Below, one piece after another: positions 7,400-14,190 of a stretch of DNA of 64,000 nucleotides. The translations under genes and the position numbers were made by a program. The notes below the pieces were generated by a model. That model saw only the letters and a program-made list of their open reading frames with translations. It did no database searches and was not told the DNA's origin. How positions within the stretch are numbered: position 1 is the stretch's first letter; the number at the start of each line of letters is the position of its first letter. The DNA comes from Wocania_A sp965224845 (lineage in GTDB: Bacteria > Bacteroidota > Bacteroidia > Flavobacteriales > Flavobacteriaceae), in contig CBDDAJ010000015.1 in NCBI GenBank assembly GCA_965224845.1, forward strand, positions 434,001-498,000, in the 5' to 3' direction.

Positions 7400-7816
7400 T
7401 CGATTATTGTATGATGGGGCGGCTTATCGTCCTTAGATAAACTTGGTAACAAGGATAAATCTGCAAGCAGGCACTGTGAGCAGAGACTGTTTTTCCGGAA
7501 ACAGTACAGATAAGCAAGCAACTAACATACATGATTACATGCCAGGGGCAACCGCCGAGGCGTATAAGAATGTATAGCCAACCGTTAAGTAGGCTTGAGA
7601 TGGAGACATCAATAGGAAAAGTTGTAGTAATGGGTTACGTATAGGCTATCCAACCTTACGGAGCGCAATACAGTATTAAAGTTACCTGGTAGGAAACTAC
7701 TCGGAAACTTGAAATACCGTGTGTTGGGAAACACACAAGGAGAAGGTTGGTATTTTGTAAGCTAAAATCTACGAAGCCATTTCCGAAGCCCTTCTCCTCG
7801 GTCAAAGGTTTTTTAT
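7400..7816 (+). ncRNA. Structured non-coding region A, upstream of permuted unit 1
   Basis: No credible protein frame lies here, but there are many strong hairpins: CTTG-GTAA-CAAG near 7442; ACTGTTT/AAACAGT at 7486-7505; a nested arm GTATT..AAGTT..GGTAG-GAAA-CTAC..AACTT..AATAC around 7672-7716; GTGTGTT-GGGA-AACACAC at 7719-7736; and GGAGAAGG/CCTTCTCC at 7739-7797. The density of GNRA-type loops and nested stems resembles a ribozyme or scaffold RNA. It runs directly into the T arm of permuted unit 1. I could not match it to tmRNA, RNase P RNA, group I or group II consensus with certainty. The 78 bases before it (7322-7399) show nothing recognisable. Confidence 0.5.
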
Positions 7817-7818
7817 GT

Positions 7819-7892
7819 CTAGGTTCGATTCCTAGTATCCGCACCAAAATGGGGTATAGCTCAATTGGAAGAGCACTGTACATTTCATACAG
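7819..7892 (+). tRNA. Circularly permuted tRNA-like unit 1
   Basis: The T arm CTAGG-TTCGATT-CCTAG is followed by a 3' acceptor strand TATCCGC and an encoded ACCA (7843-7846). After three bases comes a 5' half: TGGGGTA, TA, D stem GCTC/GAGC, and anticodon stem CTGTA/TACAG with loop CATTTCA. No matching 5' half exists upstream of the T arm. TATCC pairs with GGGTA (five pairs), with mismatches at the two outer positions. The anticodon loop lacks T33 and would read TTT. So the order is 3' half then 5' half. The acceptor pairing is imperfect, so it may be a tRNA mimic rather than a functional tRNA. Confidence 0.5.
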
Positions 7893-8224
7893 AAAAATTG
7901 ATACGCATAAGACTTCGGGCATTGTAGCAGCTAGTAGTTGCCTAAACCCATTGAAACATATGGGATGATAAAGGTCGCAAACCTTTGTTATACGGTGAAC
8001 ATTCTAATAAGCCGCCTTGAAATAGGACGTTTATGAATGGTGAGGGAGCCAACCCTTGTAATTGCAAAGCGTGGTAATACAACCTCTATGCAAGCCAAGT
8101 CTAAGTTGCCGAACAGCTATAATGTATTAAGGCATCAGACAAGTACGTGATTTTCTAAGCAATGAGAAGAACGTGGAAAACTAGGGAAAGGCTACGGCTA
8201 TAATACTAGGAAAGTTTGTCTATA
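7893..8224 (+). ncRNA. Structured non-coding region B, downstream of permuted unit 1
   Basis: A chain of hairpins begins right after the anticodon arm of unit 1: GCAGCT-AGT-AGTTGC (7927-7941), CCCAT/ATGGG (7947-7964), AAAGGT-CGCAA-ACCTTT (7970-7986), and CATTC/GAATG enclosing further pairs (about 8000-8040). It ends in a Rho-independent terminator at 8225-8255. There is no plausible protein. It looks like the 3' part of the transcript that contains region A and unit 1. Function unknown. Confidence 0.5.
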
Positions 8225-8255
8225 AGCGGAGGTATTCTCAGAACGCTTTTTTTTT
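8225..8255 (+). terminator. Terminator after region B
   Basis: AGCG/CGCT and GAG/CTC stems (8225-8247) around GTATT are followed by eight T residues. This closes the first permuted-unit transcript. Confidence 0.75.
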
Positions 8256-8390
8256 AAAATATCAAGCTGGTCTTGTTGGGTGTTTCGGTATAACACTATT
8301 GTATAAAACCTTGCAGCAATGCATCATGTTTTTATGTTCAACTAGACTTGAAGGTTTGGAATTTATCCAAAAAATTCCACCAAAGTTCAT
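8256..8390 (+). other. Leader between terminator and permuted unit 2
   Basis: These 135 bases between the region B terminator and the T arm of unit 2 contain GGAATTT/AAATTCC-like pairing around 8358-8377 and no ORF. They may be the 5' leader of a second transcript. No clear promoter was found. Confidence 0.3.
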
Positions 8391-8460
8391 GTGGGTTCGA
8401 GTCCCACTATCCAGTTTCGGATATGGCGGAACAGGCAGATGCACTAGATTTCGGTTCTAG
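8391..8460 (+). tRNA. Circularly permuted tRNA-like unit 2 (Leu-like body, anticodon TCG)
   Basis: The T arm GTGGG-TTCGAGT-CCCAC is followed by TATCC (8408-8412). This pairs perfectly with GGATA (8419-8423) across a six-base loop, AGTTTC. Then come TG, a Leu-like D arm (GCG/TGC), and anticodon stem CTAGA/TCTAG with loop TTTCGGT. The central triplet would be TCG (Arg). No CCA is encoded in the loop. The downstream 3' half at 8493 does not pair with this 5' half in conventional order (TCGGATA against CGAAGCC). A hairpin AGACAT-TTGTT-ATGTCT (8466-8482) links it to unit 3. Probably a tRNA mimic or degenerate gene. Confidence 0.5.
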
Positions 8461-8492
8461 CGAACAGACATTTGTTATGTCTCTTTAATTGC

Positions 8493-8575
8493 ACAGGTTC
8501 GATTCCTGTCGAAGCCACCAAAATTAGGTTTCGTAGCTCAGTATGGTTAGAGCACTACACTCATAATGTAGGTTG
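8493..8575 (+). tRNA. Circularly permuted tRNA-Met(CAT)
   Basis: The 3' half comes first: T arm ACAGG-TTCGATT-CCTGT, acceptor strand CGAAGCC, ACCA (to 8520). After AAATTA comes the 5' half: GGTTTCG, TA, D stem GCTC/GAGC, anticodon stem CTACA/TGTAG with loop CTCATAA (CAT), then GTTG. GGTTTCG and CGAAGCC pair over all seven positions (one G-U). Joining the 5' half to the 3' half gives a canonical elongator-Met cloverleaf with the usual variable region and the ACAGGTTCGA T arm seen in other bacteria. No 3' half follows downstream and no matching 5' half precedes. This is the strongest evidence for permutation in the window. How, or whether, the ends are joined is not visible. Confidence 0.75.
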
Positions 8576-8744
8576 AAAAAGCTTATCATCTTGTAAAACT
8601 GATAGCCAGTAGTCTGTCACACTACTCAATAAAAATGGCAAAAATAGTAGATTGTAAATCGGCTTAATAATTAACAATATTAGTATGATTAAGCAATCTG
8701 GAAGGCACTTAGACATACTGATTTTTAATGGTTAGACATAACTA
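8576..8744 (+). ncRNA. Structured non-coding region C, downstream of permuted tRNA-Met
   Basis: It follows the variable-region bases of unit 3. Strong elements are AGTAGT-CTGTCAC-ACTACT enclosed by GCC/GGC (about 8604-8639), and GATTG/CAATC enclosing GCTTAAT/ATTAAGC (about 8650-8698). It is followed by a terminator. No ORF. Its position matches that of region B relative to unit 1, although the sequences are not obviously alike. Confidence 0.45.
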
Positions 8745-8787
8745 CTGTTTTGTTTTCAGGATTTAAAACAGCGTATCATTTTTTTTG
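8745..8787 (+). terminator. Terminator after region C
   Basis: CTGTTTT (8745-8751) pairs with AAAACAG (8765-8771), followed shortly by a run of eight T residues. This is probably the end of the tRNA array transcripts. Confidence 0.65.
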
Positions 8788-8892
8788 ATATCAACTTTTA
8801 TTTCTACAGAGCTTAACACTAGGTATTGAAGCTTTTAATATGAGTATTTCCGTACTGGAAAGATGATTTATAATCTGCTGTTTTTTAAAAAA

Positions 8893-8992
8893 CGAAAGTT
8901 CCGCGTTAGGGATAGAAGTGGTTAGCTTTTGGCAAGGCGAGCATCGAGCCAAAACTAGTAACGGATAGCCCGACCTTTTAAGGTAACGCCCA
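8893..8992. repeat. Flavobacterial dispersed palindromic element
   Basis: This segment contains GCGTTAGGGATAGAAGTGG, a hairpin TTTTGGC/GCCAAAA, and ACGGATAGCCCGACC followed by AACGCCC. I recall this pattern as a dispersed structured repeat in many flavobacterial intergenic regions. It may correspond to the published Flavo-1 RNA motif, but I cannot confirm that here. The flanking bases (8788-8892) show no gene. Confidence 0.55.
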
Positions 8993-8998
8993 AAATAT

Positions 8999-9037
8999 AC
9001 TTTAAACAGTAACAAACTCGTAGTTACTGCTTAAAGT
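8999..9037. repeat. Long inverted repeat upstream of slipin gene
   Basis: ACTTTAA-A-CAGTAAC (8999-9013) pairs with GTTACTG-C-TTAAAGT (9023-9037) around nine bases, giving 14 base pairs with one mismatch. There is no T run, so it may be a regulatory or mRNA-stabilising structure in the slipin 5' region (9038-9113 shows no other element). Confidence 0.5.
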
Positions 9038-9113
9038 TAGCAACCCTTCCGTTACAGGTTTTGCTATGCCTATAGTGGGCAACATGAAATGTTTAATTTA
9101 AAAATAAAAAACA

Positions 9114-10211
9114 ATGAAACGAGTAAGAATTAATGCAGGAAAAGTAGGTTTGGTATTCAAAAAAGGGGATTACGTGAAAGTAATTACCAAAGGAATACAT
9201 TGGCTAGGATTCAACAAGCGTGTCTTGATGTACGACTTAGCAAATGCCTTTGTTGCTCCAGTGGCGTTAGAACTCTTACTACAAGACAAAACGTTAGAAG
9301 CCATGTTGGATGTTGTTGAAGTTAAAGATAGTGAACTGGTTTTGGTTTACGAAAAAGGCATCTTTAAAACCATACTAACTGCTGGACGTTATGTGTACTG
9401 GAAGGGTTTAATTGAGCGTGAGTTTACACGTGTAGATTTAAGTAAAATTTATATTACTGAAAAGATTGACAAGTCATTATTCAGTAAATATGAATTGAGT
9501 AAATACATCAGAGCTTTTGAAGTAGCAACCTATGAAAAAGCGGTGCTTTTAGTAGATGATGTGTATACAAAGACGCTTGACGGCGGTACTTACAGATTCT
9601 GGAGAAACGACACAACAATTAAAATGGCAAAGGCCGATTTACGTCAATTGCAATTAGAAATTGCCGGACAAGAATTGTTAACTAAAGATAAAGCAGCTAT
9701 CCGTATTAACTTTTATACACAATATAAAGTTACCGATATTGAAAAGGCTTTATTAGAAAACAAAGATTATGAAAAGCAATTATACATTACTATGCAATTG
9801 GTATTGCGTGCTTATGTTGGTGCTTATACTTTAGATGAATTGTTAGAGCGTAAAGACAATATTGCCGAGGCAGTGTTTGAAGACGTGAAAACAAGCGCAA
9901 CTAAATTAGGGGTTACCGTTTTAAACTGTGGTATTAGAGATGTGATTTTAACCGGAGAAATGAAGGAGATTATGAATCAGGTTCTGGTAGCACAAAAAAA
10001 AGCACAAGCCAATACTATTACAAGACGTGAAGAAACAGCTTCTACACGTAGCTTGCTAAACACGGCAAAGTTAATGGAAGAGAATAACATGCTGTACAAG
10101 CTAAAAGAAATGGAGTATGTTGAAAAAATCGCCGATAAAATTGGCGAAATCACAATTGCTGGTAATGGTGGCGTGGTAACACAATTAAAGGAGATTTTCT
10201 CTGGAAAATAG
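9114..10211 (+). CDS. Slipin/SPFH (band 7) family protein
   Basis: The 365-residue protein lacks a strong N-terminal membrane helix. The central region from about residue 120 to 290 is a band 7/SPFH domain: YEKAVLLVDDVYTKTLDGGTYRFW, ELLTKDKAAIRINFYTQYKVTD, LGVTVLNCGIRDVILTGEMKEIMNQVL, then a coiled-coil-prone stretch QKKAQANTITRREETASTRS. The TKDKAAI and GIRDV motifs match bacterial slipins. SPFH proteins form oligomeric rings at membranes. From memory, slipin genes occur near tRNA-like RNAs or RNA-repair ligase genes in some bacteria. Here the gene sits directly after the aberrant tRNA array on the same strand, which supports such a link by inference. It ends in a strong terminator. Confidence 0.85.
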   Translation: MKRVRINAGKVGLVFKKGDYVKVITKGIHWLGFNKRVLMYDLANAFVAPVALELLLQDKTLEAMLDVVEVKDSELVLVYEKGIFKTILTAGRYVYWKGLIEREFTRVDLSKIYITEKIDKSLFSKYELSKYIRAFEVATYEKAVLLVDDVYTKTLDGGTYRFWRNDTTIKMAKADLRQLQLEIAGQELLTKDKAAIRINFYTQYKVTDIEKALLENKDYEKQLYITMQLVLRAYVGAYTLDELLERKDNIAEAVFEDVKTSATKLGVTVLNCGIRDVILTGEMKEIMNQVLVAQKKAQANTITRREETASTRSLLNTAKLMEENNMLYKLKEMEYVEKIADKIGEITIAGNGGVVTQLKEIFSGK

Positions 10212-10227
10212 GTGGGTGTTTATAAAT

Positions 10228-10256
10228 GCACTAGGGTAAAAGCTAGTGCTTTTTTT
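10228..10256 (+). terminator. Terminator after slipin gene
   Basis: GCACTAG (10228-10234) pairs with CTAGTGC (10243-10249) and is followed by seven T residues. It lies between the convergent slipin and DUF695-RraB genes. Confidence 0.85.
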
Positions 10257-10297
10257 GTTTGATTAATTTCTAATAATAAGGATTTAATCTAACATGC

Positions 10298-11125
10298 TTA
10301 ATCCGTTTCAACTGAGGTTTCCCAACCATCATAATCGCCATTGTGCTTAACAGCCATTTTCCTTAAAGAGGATGTTATTGGATAAATAGAATCAATATCT
10401 ACATAATCTATTCTATAAAAACGAAGTCTATAAGGTATTGCTCCCTCTTCTGTTTTACCTGAAGACTCTATTTTAAACCCTTGTTTTAATACTTCTTTTT
10501 TAAATGAAAGCATACTTGCTTTAGAAGAAAAATAAACCCAATGATCAATTCTTCTCGCTTTAGTCAAATTATCACCAGCATTTTTAAGAGCGCTTAAAAC
10601 TTTTTGGTCTTCCATATAATTAATGGTTTCTTCATTTGGGTATAGAAACTTGATATAATATTCCCAATTCTTATCCTCTTTTATATTTAAATAGTACTCT
10701 TTATCTGGGTAATTGGCTTTATAAAATTGCTCAATCTTTTCTTTTACACCCTTATTTGATTTTAAATAGAAGTATTCTAATCTTTCAAAATCATGCATAA
10801 AAGAACCAACAAAAACATTCTCTACATTTTTATTAAGAATTGATTCTAAACCATTGCCTATTTTATGTAATAACTTAAAAGTTTCATCGCCTTTTGGGAA
10901 ACCATCTTCTCTTTCACTTTTATAAGTTATTCCTGTTACCAAAACATAGTTGTATCCTGAAATAGGCGCAGACTTTATCAAGTCCATTCTTACTGTTGTC
11001 GAACCAGGTTTTTCGCCTTCATAAGATGCTATATAAGACTCCCAATGCTCTGTTTGTGTTTGAGAAACAACATGATTAGAAACCAAAAGCGTTCCAAAAA
11101 GAAGAACTATTATTATTTTTTTCAT
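10298..11125 (-). CDS. Exported DUF695-RraB fusion protein
   Basis: The first ~21 residues form a signal peptide (IIIVLLFGTLLVSNHVVSQ). Residues ~28-165 resemble DUF695 (HWESYIASYEGEKPGSTTVRMDL, YNYVLVTGITYKS). Residues ~175-275 resemble RraB, known in gammaproteobacteria as an inhibitor of RNase E: ALKNAGDNLTKARRIDHWVYFSS, LRFYRIDYVDIDSI, and the terminal HNGDYDGWETSVE. The domain order DUF695 then RraB is known in Bacteroidota. Export makes direct regulation of a cytoplasmic RNase unlikely, so its target is open. It is the last gene of a minus-strand set with the DUF4132-like gene, 18 bases upstream. Confidence 0.75.
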   Translation of the reverse strand: MKKIIIVLLFGTLLVSNHVVSQTQTEHWESYIASYEGEKPGSTTVRMDLIKSAPISGYNYVLVTGITYKSEREDGFPKGDETFKLLHKIGNGLESILNKNVENVFVGSFMHDFERLEYFYLKSNKGVKEKIEQFYKANYPDKEYYLNIKEDKNWEYYIKFLYPNEETINYMEDQKVLSALKNAGDNLTKARRIDHWVYFSSKASMLSFKKEVLKQGFKIESSGKTEEGAIPYRLRFYRIDYVDIDSIYPITSSLRKMAVKHNGDYDGWETSVETD

Positions 11126-11142
11126 TTACTTATTATTTAAAC

Positions 11143-13653
11143 TTAACGCCTTTCAATTTGACTTGTTATTGTCTTATCTTTAATATTATCATCATTTGCC
11201 AACATAAATGCCTTGCTCAATATGGTAGATAATGTTGAGTCTCCTTCAAAAGGTAAAAAAACATTCTGCTCTTTTTTTCTATCTGCAACAATACATAAAT
11301 ATTGGTCATTTGGTTTCATTAAAATATTACCACTACCCATATGAATTTTGTATATTCTAAGTTTACCTTTTACAACAAGAAAATTTCCTTCAAAACTACA
11401 TTGTTCCTTAATTTGTAATTTGGGTATCAAGTTTTCAAGCAAAGTTTTTCGTTCTAAACCACTCGTGGCTAGTTCTCCGAAAGAAAAACTTGACCAATAA
11501 CCATGAAATCTTTCTTCGCCACCATCTCGCCAATTAGGATCGGCACCAATACTTGTTACTCCAACAAACAAATCAACATCTCGCATAGCTTCAGAAAAAA
11601 CTATTGCTGGAACATCAACCATATTAACTTGATTAAACTCATCATAAAACCTCACTTGATCAGTTTGTAAATAATTAAATATCCCCATTTCATTAGCTGA
11701 ATCATGTACGCCTTCTGTTTCTGTCCAAAACTCTATTCTATATTTCCAAGATGGTATGTATAATGTTGGAATATTGTGTGAATCCCATTGCCCCTGAAGT
11801 TGATAACGCCACCCTCTTTCTCTACATAAGGCATTAAAAATATGCTGTCTGATTATATGTGCTGCATACCTATTAGAATAAGAGTTTGTTGTTGTTTCGG
11901 CGTCAGTAACTATATATACTTCTCGGTGTGCTTGCTTGAAAGGTTGCCTAACTTGATTTTCAAGTAACCATTCACGCCATAATTCTACTTCCTTTACGGT
12001 AGCGGTAACAGGGTGCCATAATTCTACTATAGATTTTTTGAAATCAATATTTACATTCCCTTTGGTATTAACTAACTTTCCTTTATGAAAAATAGCACTT
12101 ATAGTTTTATTATTTTCAGTGAAATTCCAGATAAGTTTAGTTCCAAAAAAGGCTAATAATTTGTTTTCTAAGTATAACTCCTCCCATTGCGAAAAAGTCC
12201 ATTGCCGCTTTCCTAAAAATATTTTTTCTATCCTACTTCTTTGAGCACTAAGATTAGATTGAATATCCTTAAGCTGTTTTTTTAAAACTCTTAACTCTGT
12301 TGAGAAATTATCCTTAACATACTTAGGAATAGTTTTAATTTGTTTTCCTTTTTCATTTTCCCACAATAAGCTTACAGTACTACTGTCAACAATAGTTATT
12401 ACACCTTTGTAAGAATCAAAATCTTTCATTAATTGATAATCATCATTCAATTTAAAATCTTGAACAGCAAGTTCCTCAATTTCATCCATAGTTTTTCCTT
12501 CAGCCTCTGCAACTCTTACAATTGCCTTAGTAATTAAAGATTGTACTGAAGGGTACTTAATCTTCATTCTAAACTTTGTTAATCTTGAAACTCCATCTTT
12601 ATACGGTAATTTTGAAAATGCATAAATACAAGCATTCCCTAACTTAACACTAACCGCACCATGACCTGATAATTTTTTAAAACTCCATAAACCTAAGTCT
12701 TCTACAGCTTGGTTTAAGTTATTATCATTCAACAATGAACTCATCCAAATAGAGGAACGCAACAACTGAACATTTTCCTCTGAAGCAAATGTAAATTCAT
12801 AAGATTTATTTTTATGAATCTCCTTTAGTATTTGTATTACAACACCTATCCAAGACATAAAACTGGTTATTAAGAATTCTTTACCTATTAATTCTATTTT
12901 ACTATTAGATTCTTTTAACCAAACCTTTGATGGCGTACTCTTTTCTCTTCCTTTTGAAAAATAATTTAATAACGATATAAAAGCCTCATGTTTTTTGCCT
13001 TTAAATGCTTTTGTTGTATTTAGAATTGCCTTACCTAACTTGTCACTGTCACTAACAGAAAACTGTTTTGGACCTTCTTTTATAAGTTTGATTCTATTTA
13101 AAATTCTAGTCTCTTCAGCATAAATATATCTTTGATTGGAAACTAATTTTTGAATATGATTAAGGCTTTGTTTTAACTTTGGGGTGAGTGTAGTATCTTT
13201 TACCAACTTCTCAACTCTGCTTAAAAAAGGAACAATTGGCCATTCAGAGGTATAGAAATAAGTACTCTTCTTTGCGGAAAGCTCAATACTTATCTTTAAT
13301 AGTTCTTCTTCATTAAAGTTTATAGCAGATGAACGCATTAATAAACTTAATAATTTAGAAAACACATCTTTTACAAAATATGATTCTTTAGACCAAACAT
13401 TATTAACACCTTGATATCCAATATTTTTATAGTAAATCAAAAGAGATATAACATCTTTTTTTAAGTCAATAGGTTTTGCTTTAAGTGATTTATAATACTC
13501 AAGACTGCTTAATTTAATGGTGTAGTTTTCTTTTGTTTCTATAGCCTCATTAACCAAATCATTTATAAATAGTTGTACTTCCTTATTTACTGATGTTTCC
13601 TTTTGGGTTTCTTTGGCTAAAAGCCCAAACATTCTTTTAAAAAAATCATTCAT
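11143..13653 (-). CDS. DUF4132 (MolR/YehI-type) protein
   Basis: The start is the ATG at 13653, which has a rare good Shine-Dalgarno sequence (GGAGG, 13662-13666). The longer frame from a TTG at 13668 is less likely. The ~836-residue protein has alpha-helical N-terminal two thirds. The C-terminal third has the family signature: WHPVTATVKEVELWREWLL, VRQPFKQAHREVYIVTDAE, YAAHIIRQHIFNALCRERGWRY, and a final LVVKGKLRIYKIHMGSGNI segment that ends with a small beta domain. E. coli YehI/MolR belong to this family, whose biochemical role is unclear. A preceding small gene ends four bases upstream, so the two are an operon. The neighbouring slipin and tRNA array suggest a joint module. Confidence 0.7.
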   Translation of the reverse strand: MNDFFKRMFGLLAKETQKETSVNKEVQLFINDLVNEAIETKENYTIKLSSLEYYKSLKAKPIDLKKDVISLLIYYKNIGYQGVNNVWSKESYFVKDVFSKLLSLLMRSSAINFNEEELLKISIELSAKKSTYFYTSEWPIVPFLSRVEKLVKDTTLTPKLKQSLNHIQKLVSNQRYIYAEETRILNRIKLIKEGPKQFSVSDSDKLGKAILNTTKAFKGKKHEAFISLLNYFSKGREKSTPSKVWLKESNSKIELIGKEFLITSFMSWIGVVIQILKEIHKNKSYEFTFASEENVQLLRSSIWMSSLLNDNNLNQAVEDLGLWSFKKLSGHGAVSVKLGNACIYAFSKLPYKDGVSRLTKFRMKIKYPSVQSLITKAIVRVAEAEGKTMDEIEELAVQDFKLNDDYQLMKDFDSYKGVITIVDSSTVSLLWENEKGKQIKTIPKYVKDNFSTELRVLKKQLKDIQSNLSAQRSRIEKIFLGKRQWTFSQWEELYLENKLLAFFGTKLIWNFTENNKTISAIFHKGKLVNTKGNVNIDFKKSIVELWHPVTATVKEVELWREWLLENQVRQPFKQAHREVYIVTDAETTTNSYSNRYAAHIIRQHIFNALCRERGWRYQLQGQWDSHNIPTLYIPSWKYRIEFWTETEGVHDSANEMGIFNYLQTDQVRFYDEFNQVNMVDVPAIVFSEAMRDVDLFVGVTSIGADPNWRDGGEERFHGYWSSFSFGELATSGLERKTLLENLIPKLQIKEQCSFEGNFLVVKGKLRIYKIHMGSGNILMKPNDQYLCIVADRKKEQNVFLPFEGDSTLSTILSKAFMLANDDNIKDKTITSQIERR

Positions 13654-13657
13654 AGTT

Positions 13658-14050
13658 TTAACCTCCAACTAATGGTGTTAATTTTAAGAAACTAATTTTT
13701 GTATCAGCGCTTACAAGCATTTCCTTATTATAATCTGTAATTTGTTCATCATCAACAATTACAAAATAACCATTTTTAAGAAAAGCGTCTAATGCAACAT
13801 AAACTTGTTGTTCTCCGTCAATAGTTTTTCTTTTTTTAATTCGAAAACCGTTTAAGGTTTTTTCAGCTTCACTGGGTTGTATCAATCCTTTAAAATATTC
13901 AGGTTTAGAATTGTTATAATTCTCCACTTCTGTTAAAACACGAGTCGTAATAATATCTTTTAGTGTAGTTCTTTCGTTTTCAACTTGAATTCTTATTTCG
14001 TTAAGAATATCACCTGAAGCTGTTTCGTCTTTTATTGTGAGTATTGTCAT
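13658..14050 (-). CDS. Small protein encoded with the DUF4132 gene, function unknown
   Basis: This 130-residue acidic protein shows no signal peptide or membrane helix. It has a helical N-terminal part (GDILNEIRIQVENERTTLKDII) and a mixed C-terminal part ending VSADTKISFLKLTPLVGG. The central TLNGFRIKKRK segment is basic. It ends four bases before the DUF4132 start, so it is almost certainly its partner. I recognise no family by name. Its 5' end is divergent from the kinase gene at 14191, with a ~140-base shared upstream region. Confidence 0.65.
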   Translation of the reverse strand: MTILTIKDETASGDILNEIRIQVENERTTLKDIITTRVLTEVENYNNSKPEYFKGLIQPSEAEKTLNGFRIKKRKTIDGEQQVYVALDAFLKNGYFVIVDDEQITDYNKEMLVSADTKISFLKLTPLVGG

Positions 14051-14175
14051 GAATGGCGTAGAAGTTTAATTAGTTCGACAATATAAAAATAACTAAAGCC
14101 AGTTTAGAAAACTATAAAGCGTTGAATTTTATTTTTTTAGACATCATTAAGATCAAAATAAAAACCACAATTCCC

Positions 14176-14183
14176 TACCTTTG
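14176..14183 (+). promoter_or_regulatory. -7 promoter element, near-leaderless start
   Basis: TACCTTTG matches TAnnTTTG exactly. The ATG at 14191 follows seven bases later, so transcription would begin at or next to the start codon. Confidence 0.55.
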
Positions 14184-14190
14184 CCTCCCT

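Noticed and set aside
7400..7560. Group I intron core in region A (GCAGAGACTG and AATCTGC resemble R and Q elements)
   Set aside because: No matching S element or P1 with the exon ends was found, and the R-like stretch is part of a simple hairpin (7486-7505). Not supported well enough to call.
7322..7846. A tmRNA (ssrA) ending in the TATCCGCACCA segment
   Set aside because: No 5' partner strand pairing with TATCCGC precedes it, and no tag-peptide frame ending in an ALAA-type sequence was found.
6888..8444. Several open frames of 60-88 codons on both strands across the tRNA region (for example near 6888-7073, 7656-7968 and 8262-8444)
   Set aside because: They run through tRNA genes and structured RNA, have no start signals or protein-like composition, and conflict with each other.
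14122..14190. Extended N-terminus of the kinase from a TTG at 14122
   Set aside because: It overlaps a consensus promoter box and gives an improbable hydrophobic-basic leader. The ATG at 14191 fits the family.
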